From Ancylostoma caninum (lineage: Eukaryota; Nematoda; Chromadorea; Rhabditida; Ancylostomatidae), in the NCBI GenBank assembly GCA_037903475.1, contig JBAJFG010000096.1:372001-436000 (forward strand): a DNA stretch of 64,000 bases. The letters are read 5' to 3'. Within the stretch, counting starts at the first letter, position 1; each line of letters starts with the position of its first letter. The translations under genes were made by a program, and so were the position numbers. The notes under the pieces were generated by a model. The model saw nothing but the letters and a program-made list of their open reading frames with translations. It was not told the origin of the DNA and ran no database searches. Shown piece after piece: positions 28,141-38,912 of this stretch.

Positions 28141-28743
28141 ATGTTTGCCATTCGCGTGGGAGTCGGAGGTGCCGCGCTTTGGGGATGGTGGCATTCTCTC
28201 ACAGCATCGCCCTCCGGAGAGGTCACCGAATTCGAAGCAGATTCTAATCAGCTGATTATGAATGTGGAAATGGAAGAAATGTGCTCCGAGCGTCCACCGC
28301 GTCGACAACCTATTCAGTTCAAGAATAACAGGTTAGTGCTGTCAATACTACAGCGGTTACCTCAACGACTCTCCACCATCCACATCAGTAAACCTTCCTT
28401 CCTATAGTAACATACATACTTACATCACCATGATGGGTCCCCAGACATTTTTTTCTTGAGGAAACTGTCCTAGAACGCCCTTTTTCTTTGCAACAACCGC
28501 AAAAACTCATAGGGCTCAATATTTGCACAGAGGGCTCGAAAACAAGCCAAGGTAACGGTGGCGCGGCATCGCACAAGCCGCTCACAAGACAGTGCCTATC
28601 GATCTAGCTTTAGAACAGGGCCAAACAACGGTAGAAAGAGAGAAAGCGTCTGACAAAACAAAATTTTGCCCACTTCTTCCAGGAGAATGCCGCAGCCACT
28701 CAGCGAAAAGGACCGCTCCTATATAGCAGCAATCATTTTGTGA
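28141..28743 (+). CDS. Candidate small protein gene, two or three exons
   Basis: ATG at 28141 follows a trans-splice-like acceptor (AAAACTCAG at 28107-28115). Exon 1 is 28141-28331 and ends at AG|GTTAGT. Exon 2 is 28683-28739, after a CTTCTTCCAG acceptor, and stays in phase. Translation then meets TGA at 28741-28743, or, if a 33-base intron is removed, two more residues and TAA at 28777-28779. The product is about 83 aa: a hydrophobic N terminus (MFAIRVGVGGAALWGWWHSL), an acidic middle, and an Arg/Pro-rich C terminus (MPQPLSEKDRSY). No family was recognised. Support comes from phase agreement, good splice signals and coding-like third positions. It could be a small mitochondrial or membrane protein, but that is only a guess from the N terminus. 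Confidence 0.42.
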
Positions 28744-29417
28744 GTTTTCCTTCTAACAATCATACTTTTCAGGATTTAAATGGCACAAAACAAAGTTCAT
28801 ACATATCTGCCAATCAATGATGTATGCTTTCACGTATATTATTGTTGTATACACTCTAGTACAGTATGTATATGCTTGTCACCATCCACAAGTGTGTGCA
28901 CTTATGAAAGGCTCAGTTATGGAACCTAGAATCCACGTAAAAAATGAACAAAAAAAATTACATTGGAGCCATAAACGTGAACTTCAGGTCATCCATAATT
29001 CCCTAATCAATTTTGTTTTCTTTTTTTTTTACACATTTTCATTCAAAATTCTAAAAGACGAACTAAAAGGTGACTCTAAGGACGATGTAAGTTCTATGCC
29101 GAGTTACCCTTTTAGAAGTGAAATGCATGTTACACACACTGAAAAGAGCTGAAGGCACACTGAATCCGTCTCAGAAGGAGTGCGTCTCTTTTACGCCTTT
29201 CATCTGTTGCCTCATTTCCTCTTGGACTGATGACCTATTTTTTGTGCCTGGAATGGGGGCTTTCCATTAACAGAAAGGTGATGCTAAAATTATGACTTTC
29301 GCGTTACAGTGAATAAACATCACAGTTTTTTTTCGAGCTCTACAACCTATTATACTTTTCATTCTTCCCTCCTCACATTGAAAGGAGGAGTTGCACATGC
29401 TAGTGCTACTATAAATA

Positions 29418-30706
29418 TTAGGTTGCTGCAAAAATAATGCACGTTTTTCGTTGCTTCATTCTCGATGCAGAAAACTTCCGGTATTTCTTGTAACCGTTAT
29501 GAGAAGTTCCATATGGTTTTATAGCAAATTTTATGGCCTTTTCAAATATCTCATTCATTCTGAAGGAAATCAACGTTTTTGGTGAGTTTTTAGTTCTGGA
29601 ACGAAAGATGCAAAAACAAATTTTTCCAGCCAAATTCACTTCAGTGGGCTAAGGCAGCGGCATCGCAGCAGGAACCGCTCGGAATTCCACCATAGTTTCG
29701 GCTAAGGAAATGTGTGCAAACGCATACCGCGATTCTGCTTATGGATTTTTAGACGTCGTATGTCTTGCTTCGAAAGTAAGGAATGTCGCATAGGTCTTCT
29801 TGGGGTATGCGACCACCAACTGATGACAATCATAGAAGAGCATCCATTCGAAACAACATATTTGGTTTCGCAGAACCTCGCCGGTGATTGTCGTCAGACC
29901 ATCCTTTCCTTCAGTAAGAACAGGAGGATGAAAAAGCTCGACGAGTAGATGTCGCGCATATTGCACGAGTACGAGATTGGTCCTGGTTAAGAGGTCTGCT
30001 TCGCGCCTTTGTATTGAAAGAATGGAGACCAAGTACTTTTGGTGATATGCTGTGAATTATAGACCCTCTACGAAAAAATGAAGTATCTTGCTCATTAGTT
30101 GGACGAGGAAAGAGCAAGAAACACTGACAGAAACCGAAGTAACGCCAAATTAAGGTCACGACGACTTTGCGGTGACATACTGCAAAAATCGCTCATTACA
30201 GCTCATTTGATTCTTCTCACCTGAGAAATACTTCCAATATGTAAATGAAATAAAGTAGAAACTTTACTGTGTGAGCCCAGCGCTGCTCAATATAATGGAT
30301 TCTAGACTTCTACACAGCACCGTCCAGCCGTATCTCACACCCCAGAGCCCCTACAGGATGGAGCAATTAGGATAGGGAGCTCTGCCTCACATATCATGAT
30401 CAGAGAACCTCTCGCCTATCGAGTACCACTTCCCAGTGAATTTAGACGACTTCTTCCAGGAGAATTTTTTCGAAGACTGAAGAAATACCAAAATTGCCTT
30501 CCAGGAATTCGTCGACCCTAGAAGGCCCTATTCGAATTATACGACAATGGGAAAACATCTTTCTTATTGCAAAAGATTTGCGGATTACAAGAGTTTTAAG
30601 CGTTCCTGAAAAGTTTGATTTTGGTATCTTTTTAGCCTTCGAAAGGCGAGTTATAGGGCTAGGAATCACAGGCATGAAAACGCGCATTATTTTTGCACCA
30701 ACCTAG
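29418..30706 (+). mobile_element. Decayed mariner of the Hsmar1/bandit type
   Basis: 1289-bp element bounded by TA on both sides. Terminal inverted repeats begin TTAGGTTGSTGCAAAAATAA and resemble the Hsmar1/MADE1 ends I know from human DNA. Between them, plus-strand fragments match mariner transposase in order: QLMTIIEEHPFETT and RMKKLDE then a stop where the family has Trp (29949), LDEERARNTDRN-type residues in another frame near 30094-30130, and PIEYHFPVNLDDFFQENFF and IAFQEFVDPR near 30410-30520. Stops and frame changes show it is inactive. It sits between genes on neither coding strand. Length and flanking TA fit a complete but dead copy. The hookworm 'bandit' element is a known member of this clade. 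Confidence 0.9.
29712..30640 (+). pseudogene. Broken mariner transposase
   Basis: Remnant of the transposase inside the element at 29418-30706. The helix-turn-helix end of the gene is partly readable (29712-29948), the catalytic middle is shifted between frames, and the C-terminal part (about 30410-30530) is readable with an internal stop. At least three stops and two frame changes lie between recognisable blocks, so no functional enzyme can be made. Confidence 0.85.
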
Positions 30707-31919
30707 TACTTAGGGGAAAAGATTTGCTATAAAAAGTAGACCAGTTTATCCATAAGCGCCAGCCTAAACATTTTCTGTCGTTAAACTACACACGTATTTT
30801 GTGGGGTATCTCAACAAACTCGCCCGCAACTCCACCTAACGATATGTACTCACAGATCTCATGCCACAAATCATGGAAAATCGGAAACAGCAAGTTCCAT
30901 GAAGATGCCATTTCAGTCGAATATCTTTTATTCCATTAGTTGATCTATGCAATAAATGCTAATACTCATCCTAGCTTATTGACAGCCTTTCAAAACAAAC
31001 AGATGACTCATCCCTCGTTTAATTTTATGGCACTGTCAACAGCGCTTTTAAGGGGCAGTGTTCTATGCTCAGTCATCGTCGAATGACGAATTCGCAACTG
31101 CAATTTAGACTGTTTCCAACATTTCGAGTTTTTGCAAAGCAATTTTCATCTAGCAGCTCGAGTTCCATAGAACAAGACTTATTAAATATGTGATTTTAGC
31201 ACCTCCGTCCTAGCTGTCGCACTAATCGCCATAGCAATCGTGATGTTCGCCTTCATTCTCTAAAGCAACGCGAGAACAACATCATAGGATCCAAGGAGTA
31301 GGCGCAACTGAACCCCCGAAAGGGAAGTCCGCATGGGTCGGCTTTTGCGCCCAACTCTGCGATCAGCACACCTCATTACGAATGCAATACTCGATTCATT
31401 TTGCATGCACGTCGACACATTTACCATGTATGTGTATGTGCACATAACACCATATTTTACATGACTCCCTTTGTTATCTCGACACTGCCCACGTAAACCG
31501 CACCCGGTCAACAATACGCAGTTATGGAAGGAACCTGGTTGTGTTGAATTCCCATTTTTTTGATTGAAGAGCATTTCAGTGTGAAATTATTGTGGATTTT
31601 ATTTCATCGCACGCAACGAAATGTCGTCTCTCCTTGTGAAAGCTAATTGCCTAACTTAATCTATCTAGCTACATATACACAGTAAGAGTCGATGGCGGTG
31701 CGTTTTTTTTTCGAACACTTGAAGCACGCGGCGCGGCCACACCTCTCACGCTGGAATCGCCACGGTATCTGGCAAATCAGACCTTTCCTCATAGTTTTTT
31801 ATTTTGACTGATGTTACCTATCAAGAAAACTAACTAGCTATCAAAGAAAAAAAATCCCTATCTGTAGTTTGTTGTCGCCGCGAGGATTACAATGCGAGCG
31901 GCGCGGTCGCACCGCGTGC
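30707..31919. other. Gene-free stretch
   Basis: No supported gene. An imperfect inverted repeat (AAGCACGCGG motif near 31722 and its complement near 31911-31920) abuts the next element. An ATG-started minus-strand frame (31574-31260, 104 codons) lacks homology and splice context. Confidence 0.5.
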
Positions 31920-32661
31920 TTAAAGGCAGTGTCCAGGCAAAATTTTCGAGCACTGGGTTTTTGTGGCTTCTAGGCCAGCTTGGCTCACTCATACCAGATA
32001 TGAACTTGAAAGATTACAAAACGCTCGGGAAAACCATTTTCTGAGCCCCTTTCTGACTGATGGGGACGAGATGTCCGACAACACTCAGAGGGCGCAGAGA
32101 AACTTTTATCGATCGATAGCGCCAGTTCGCTGCCTCAATTTCAGTTTCAGCCAGTCACTTCCTTTCCCTTCAGGGGTCCGTCTCTGCTAAAGTACTACTT
32201 TTTAACAAGTTTCAACGAGAAGAGGTAAGTTTCGGTATGAATAGACATCCTCCGACATAATGTGATCGTCGACACTCCATCATGTATAGACCTGTAAGCT
32301 GTAGATCCAAGATCGCCTAAAATGAAAAACTGGAGTGTTGAGCAACAGTATTTGAATGTTTAGAACAAATACGCAAGCTTGAGACGCATACACGTAGACG
32401 AATCAGTCACAGTAGAGAGACACTGCCACAATCAGTTTGATATTTTCCAACGAAGCTCCACGTTACAGCAATTCCACGCGCAAAATGGCAGACGCCGGGT
32501 GGGTGGGCTGGACACCGGAGATGGGCTTGGGTACTGGGTCTAAGGCGGAAATCTCCCTTATTTCTGCGACTTTCCGCTGAAACTTTGGCAATGGAGCCGA
32601 CCCGCTATCACAATATAATGGGCAGTCAGCCCTAAGGGTTTTGCCCGGACACTGCCTTTAA
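31920..32661. mobile_element. TTAA-ended terminal-inverted-repeat element
   Basis: 742-bp segment whose ends are inverted copies of TTAAAGGCAGTGTCCAGGCA with one mismatch over about 23 bases. The termini read TTAA, which would suit a TTAA-targeting (piggyBac-like) non-autonomous element, although the TTAA could also be part of the TIR. No transposase frame is seen inside. A sequence beginning TTAAAGGCAGCACCCAC at about 16560 may be a relative. Confidence 0.7.
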
Positions 32662-33056
32662 CGAGTCAGCGAAGAACGCACCTCCATCGACGCTTAACGT
32701 AGCTTGTCGCCACGTTCGGAACACATTCACGGTTGTTTTGTCTACAGTATTTGTTCGCAGACGTATTGTTGCTTCTCACGCAATGGATTCGAAATTTCAA
32801 ACAGATAGCAACATGATTCAAAAATGAAGGAAAAAGAAATGAACGGCAGGAAAGAACTACTCAATTTTGACTCGATGATTGTATGCCAAATCATGTAGAC
32901 CAACACTATACGCTCATGCTCTGGTCCTATTTGTCTGTTCATGTTCATAGCAGAAGAGGTAGCTTGTTTTCCAGCTAAACTGATAACTTAGAATGTTTAG
33001 TCGGATGTAAGAATAACCCATTTTTCATTACGAACTCGGCAAATGCAAAAAAAAGT

Positions 33057-33300
33057 AACTAAGTGGGTAAGAATAAGTTCGTACGGTCTTTCATCTGCTA
33101 TGCTGTGGGTAAACCGATTATCGATTTGGTATTGTCGGCTTCTGGAGAACACCTTGGCAGATTATAATCTGTAGCACAATGATAAACATGCTTTCTAATC
33201 ATCAATGTTTTGTTTTGATCGATTAGCAAGAACCAGTGCATTTCCCTCGTCGAGTTTATCGTCCAAAACACGGCCATTGTTATCATAATTATCCTCGAAA
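33057..33300 (-). mobile_element. Remnant of a second mariner-type element
   Basis: At 33057-33090 the plus strand carries a TIR-like sequence containing AATAAGTTCGTACGG, close to the ends of the element at 41826-42678. Directly inside it, minus-strand codons (33286-33098) read ITMAVFWTINSTREMHWFLL, which resembles the V-x-W…HWELL block of mariner transposases. The rest of the transposase and the other end were not found, so the element is internally deleted or truncated. Confidence 0.5.
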
Positions 33301-34012
33301 GCTGAATCTAGCTTCGTTTCCGTCATGTGTTGAATCTTCTGGCCAAGGAAGGGAAAACCGGTTCACACAAAAAAACATGATATAATACGATAATTAATCA
33401 CTGAGGATTCCAATCATCCACTTTTACAGAGAAAATTCTCAGGTTCTATCCTGTCAACAGAACCCGTCACCGAATAGAAAGTAGAAAAACCCCGTAACCG
33501 CGCCAAAGCTGCACTTCTGACTCACCACAACATCGTAGACCTCGTTGAACGCCTCGTATTCTTGCCAGCATCGCCGCCTTCCTGAATCGATCCGATCTGT
33601 TACTCAGCGAAATCGAAAAACGCACTCCCACTGAGTTATTTGCATTTCAATGTCTCGTAACTCTACTACGAGTATTTTCTTCGCTTCGATTGTATCATAA
33701 ATTCATTAAATAAACACTGGACAACCAATGTCTTATCACGACTAGCACAAGAAACACAATAACATTTACTTGTTGAAAAAAATTCTTTGGAAACATTGCA
33801 AGTTACTAACATGGTTGAAAGAGAATCACAATATAGTGCAGTTTTACACATATAGGGTGCACGACACAAATTACAAAAACAAGAACAAAACGTGCATTAG
33901 CTTTGTACAAAATTGAGATATTAACTTCAACTCGGTTGAAACAAACTAGCAAATGCTCTAATAAATGGCGAGATAAAACATTTGTGATATTCGAGAGAAT
34001 AAATTAAACGGG

Positions 34013-34018
34013 ATTTAT
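34013..34018 (-). terminator. Polyadenylation signal overlapping the rnp-1 stop
   Basis: On the minus strand AATAAA begins within the TAA stop codon of the RNP-1-like gene. If used, the 3' UTR would be only some 10-25 bases. Confidence 0.55.
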
Positions 34019-37000
34019 TACACCAAATTCAGCTTCACAAGTCCGCTGCTCTGATAAGCCTGTTGTTGAGAAACAACAGACTGCGGACGCTGCAGACTCA
34101 TCATCTGCTGCTGCGCAGGTTGTTGCTGCTGTTGTTGCATCCATTGCGTGGTAGTGCCCATTCCCGCGTAAGGGGCATCTGCGATGGCGACATGATAAGC
34201 ATGTTTTACAGCTACTAATTTTTATGCGCTATCAGCAGATAAGAAATATCGTGTAAAAAGGTTCCTTCACAAAAGAAGCTTTGTCAAAGAATGGCTAAAA
34301 ATTTGAGGAGAATGTGTCTACGCCCGCTAGAGAAAAGAAGTACCAAGAACCTAAGTCTAAGGCATTCAGTTAACATTTAAAAAAATTAGCCTTTCGCGTA
34401 GTATTTTACTATGGAAGCTTTTTGGGGCTTCATTTTAGATGTTTCCCCTGATCGCTTAATGAGACACACCTAAGAAGATGTGAGCTATGATAGTTCTATC
34501 CTGCTTTCTTTACGTAGGAAGGACTTCCAGGAATCCCAACACAAAAAACAGTTCACTCACTGAGGGTAGTCTGTTGCGGTTGCGCCATTCCCAGTGTTGT
34601 CCCCTGTTGCTGCTGCTGTTGAGCTTGCTGCAGCCCGACAGTTTGCCTGAAAAATTATGCGCACTGAGAATGATAAGTGAAGATTATAATGTGAAAAGTA
34701 TGAAGAATTTCGTAAAGACTGCAAATAAAATAATACAGTGAAATACTAACAGATACTGCTGTGTAGTCATAGGGGCAGAAGACTGCACGCCAATCGTCGA
34801 AGGTTGCTGTTGTTGGACGGTCTGAACTTCCACTACATTAAAAATCTGTTGGAAATGAAAACTTAGATTGTTACCTACCGTAGCATATGGCACTCCAACG
34901 GGAGCGGGTTGCTGCTGTGGAATTCCCACCATCTGTTGAGGCATCGCTGTTTGTACAGCACCATACATCGCAGTAGTTTGAGTAGCTACATAAGCAGTTT
35001 GCTGTGGAACAGCCGCTATCTGTGGCACAGCCGCAACTTGCTGGACTTGTGGTGGGGTGGCAGCAGCATAAGGGGCCTAAACAGCACGTAATTAATGAGG
35101 GAGATAAAATAGTAAGAGCTTTAGAAATTCCGCATCTACAACAACAGCAAACCACTATTTCGCTGACCTTCAGCGAGTAAGGATGATTTCCACCAACAAC
35201 TGTGGGTTGTGTGTAAGCTTGCTGTGGAGCGATGTAAGGAACAGCAGCCGATGAGAGCCTGAATTCCACTCGAATTATTAAAAATTCTTGTCTAGATTGA
35301 AAACACGACACAATGCTAAAGTCCCCGAGTGAAATTGCGATGCGAGAGCTCCAGAATTCACATCGTCGCGATAATACGATCGTTATGTATTAGCATAAAC
35401 CGTTCGAGCAGACATCTACTGCAGCGATCGTGCATCGATTGCGACGAAAATAATGAATATCCGACGCGAAGTAATGAGACCGTTACCAACACCTCGACCA
35501 TATACACGGGAAAGAATTGGGATTAGCAAGACTGCCAGCAAAGACGACAAGTAATACAACTGAAATCGACTGGGAAGCGCTGGAAGGACTTCAAAAATTT
35601 TTTTTGTGCGGTGACGAATGAGCCAAGTCATCTAGGAAGTGAGAGAACGAGTAACCCGAAAATCACACCAATATAGTGAGGATCACCGATTTTCACCTAA
35701 ATGCAGGCAAAGACACCTACTTGGAGTCGGTGCGAATTTTTCGAGACGAGTACTACTCCTATAGCAGCACTCAACGAGAATTATGAGCCACGATGGCCCA
35801 CTGCATGATTTAAGATGATTATTACGACGTTGGTGTATCGGTCTCCGTATTCACTTCCTTCTACTCGTAAAGTGGGCCAATGGAGTCAGGCTCATTACGG
35901 AAGCCTAACAGAGCGTGTGAGCCCATCGACTATTTTTGAGTGATGTAAAAATAGAGATGACAAGCACGATGAGAAAAAAAAAACATAGAAACGAACTACC
36001 GAGCGCATAATTAACTGGGAAAAGAATACAGCAGGAAAATCTCATCCATTTCCACAGGACGTCGCCCTTCGCCTGCAGAATGTGATGTTGATGTAAAAAC
36101 ATTTTGTAGCGGTCGAAGTTTCAATCAGCGACGTAAAGAAACGTGGGCAAACGAGAACACGCGATACGGCATTGCGAATAGATCGCTAGCATGATAAAAT
36201 GTGTCGGGCGATAAAAATCGCATAGAAAACGGTGCGACGCGATGACAAACCGTCGAAAAACTGACGAATATAAGAGAAACTGAGAAAAGGAAAATTAAGA
36301 AGGAACTATGTACTACTGATAACCTGAATACGATATTTGATTGCAAGATGCTTTCAAATAGCGAGTTGAACGACACGAGTTGACGCACGAAAAATAGTCG
36401 ATGGGCCCAACTGCTATGCCTAATTGATAGTGAGCATGCAGCGCATGATATACCCTGCACTGTGTAGTTTCGAATACCGAAGCAATTTAGAACCTAAACA
36501 TCTCCGCTAATCTCTGAAGATTGGTCTCTGAAAAAAAAAATTCAGGTAAACTGCAATAGGTAGTACTGTGTGGTTGCCGTGCTCATTGTTGATGCAAATG
36601 GCGCTATGTAGCTGGCTCCTGGAATGCCGTTGCGTTTCGCTTGGATCTCCTTTTGCAGACGTTCACGATAATAGGTGTACCGCTGGCGAGATAAATTGTA
36701 TTCCTCATACAACTGCTGCAGCTCGCTGAAAAAGAAAAAATAAACGAAAATAACGACCAAATAAAGGTAAAAACGCGAATGGGAGAAAAAATGGCAAGAA
36801 ACATGAGGAATCGATTAAGAATCACATAACGAGAACGTAACGTCACATACTACAAGGAGAGGAACTAATGGAACTGTGTGAATACCTCAACTTAATCAGC
36901 GCAGGGACATCCACCTACTCCCCTGAAATTAGTCTTACTTCAGAGAATAAGAATGCACTACTTACGGTTCTGGTGGGCGAGGTATTTCCTCATCGACCAC

Positions 37001-37641
37001 GCTGACAATTTGCACTGGTCGTTTTGCATCAGGTCCGTCTCTGGAAAGGCTCATGAAAACTACCTTTTATACAGAAAATTCCAACTGTAAAAGCTTCTAC
37101 GGTCCAGTACAATTGGCCGCAGCGCGGCAGGAAACGAGATTCAAGCATTTCTTATGGGTTCCAGAAGAAAGATTTAACCCCGCGTTGCGGCGAACTAAAC
37201 TGGACTGTTGGACTGCCCTATGCTTATGTGGATGTGCTACTCAGCATTCACTTACATCGCGCCTCCTGGACGTTTTACAGCTCCCGTCAAATCAATCTTG
37301 ATTGTCTGAGTGACTCTAAAGAATAATATATGAGAGGAAAAAACTACAGGTTATCACTAAAATGCTCACTGGTTATTAGGATCTTGAGGACATTGCGGGG
37401 TTTTGTGATCAGTAGACGCACAACGGAAGCATTGATTCGACATTCCGGGTTGCGACCGCAACTTCGATGTTGACCTGATTTATTCAAAACTAACGGTCAA
37501 GACCATTTATAACTAGTATAGTACTAGATGGGAGAAATTCTACAAACATTAACTCACAACTGTATATGAATAGCTTTTCCTTCCAAGTTGTAGCCGTTGA
37601 GACGCGATATGATCGACTGAACATCATCGTCGTCAATGTGC

Positions 37642-37719
<78 letters not shown>

Positions 37720-37897
37720 GATATTTAACTTGCACAAGGGCTAGGGGTGCATAAATAAAGCAGAAAACAAAACCTACCACAAATGCATAATTCTTAACAA
37801 CATCACACTCTGTGACTTTCGTGAACTGTTGGAACACTTGCTTGAGCTTTGTTGAATCAACAGTATCAGCAAGATTTCCCACGAACAACTTGACCAT
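34018..37897 (-). CDS. rnp-1: RNP-1/Lark-like RNA-binding protein (RRM + zinc knuckle)
   Basis: Exons: 37897-37778, 37640-37558, 37474-37370, 37315-37256, 37040-36966, 36725-36567, 35258-35168, 35076-34875, 34832-34751, 34646-34561, 34178-34018. All are in phase, giving 407 aa. The sixth exon could instead end 15 bases later, also in frame. Residues 1-68 form one RRM, with RNP2 LFVGNL at 4-9 and an RNP1-like KNYAFVHI at 35-42. A CCHC zinc knuckle C-x2-C-x4-H-x4-C sits at 83-96 (CFRCASTDHKTPQC). Residues about 150-185 are Glu/Arg/Tyr-rich and probably helical. The rest is Gln/Pro/Ala-rich and likely disordered. This RRM-knuckle order matches Drosophila Lark/RBM4, but with one RRM. It is expected to bind mRNA. 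A trans-splice-like acceptor lies 21 bases before the ATG. The first intron contains a TA microsatellite. Confidence 0.88.
37644..37715. repeat. TA dinucleotide microsatellite in rnp-1 intron 1
   Basis: About 35 copies of TA inside the 137-base first intron of the RNP-1-like gene, close to its acceptor. Such a run is expected to vary in length between individuals. Confidence 0.97.
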
Positions 37898-37917
37898 TGC
37901 TTCTTCAGAAACTAGTA

Positions 37918-37930
37918 ACTAAAGTAAGTG
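37918..37930 (-). promoter_or_regulatory. Trans-splice-type acceptor of rnp-1
   Basis: Minus strand CACTTACTTTAG followed by a 21-base leader to the ATG at 37897. No upstream cis donor is needed. In a nematode this is the expected position of a splice-leader acceptor. The dpy-30 stop lies about 1.0 kb upstream. Confidence 0.5.
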
Positions 37931-38782
37931 TTGCCAAATATGTCATACAGCATCAAAAAAGATTTTTCGAGAATCTGTAGAGGTGAAATTCGAGAAAAGA
38001 AGGGATGTATATGGAACCATTCAGAAACTAGTGACCTTTTCACTCTACAAACACTAAGATTCACCCGACGTTGTTATTCGAAGGCAGCAACCACGGAAGT
38101 GTGAAGCCTGAGGAGAGCCGCGTACTTGGGCATTCAGACTTTTGCCGCGGCAACGGTCGCTCATCGTTAAGCACAGACCAGCAAAGTCGCCGCAACAGCA
38201 ACGACAGCTTGCTTACTTTCTTGCAACAGCGGACCCCAGCGGCTTCACCTCCAAGTATGCGTCAAGGATTAGCGGCCGGCAACAAAATACCCTCACTGCC
38301 ATTCCTCGAAGCACACTGCTGGGCGAACAGCTATCGTCGGTGTAAATCGAAGGCGTAACAAACACAAAACTGACAGTGAACACAGTGACTGCACGGTAAC
38401 ATCGGTGATAGCCTCAACACTTTGCACATTTGAACTTCTGCGGGATGCTGCCGTCAAGAAAAAGGATTATGCTATGCTGTGAGTGGCGAAAGCAAATGTG
38501 CACCTCCAAGAGACGAAAAAATCATGTGAGCCCAACACAAGATTCGTTAACGGAATCAGTGACAAAGCATCATAATAAGAACGATATTGCACGATTCACG
38601 GAGGCAACACTTTCAAAACACCGAAACCACTAATGAAGCTTCATTACACAAAACAGATATAGCGAACAAATAAAAAAAATGGAGGATCGGCTCAGTCGAG
38701 AAAATATGTAACTTCGTATATTGCCCGCGATAAATCAACGTATACTAATGACAAGCACTTTAGAAAAATCAACACCTGACTT

Positions 38783-38788
38783 TTTATT
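38783..38788 (-). terminator. Polyadenylation signal of dpy-30
   Basis: AATAAA on the minus strand, 125 bases past the dpy-30 stop, with a TG-rich stretch further on. It lies between dpy-30 and rnp-1 as expected if both are processed from one transcript. Confidence 0.6.
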
Positions 38789-38912
38789 CAACAAAGCCAA
38801 TCCATCATTGTGGGCTAAAAACGGAAAATCAACATAGAGTTAGAATTAACAAAAAGCCGCAATTGGAGAATATTCCGTGACAAAGTGGAAGTGTTTAGGC
38901 AGCAACGAGGAG

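Noticed and set aside
31260..31574. Minus-strand ATG frame of 104 codons
   Set aside because: No similarity, no repeats of a known fold and no neighbouring exons; kept out for lack of support.
37490..37760. Reading frames of alternating Tyr-Ile across the TA run
   Set aside because: They are translations of the TA microsatellite in rnp-1 intron 1.
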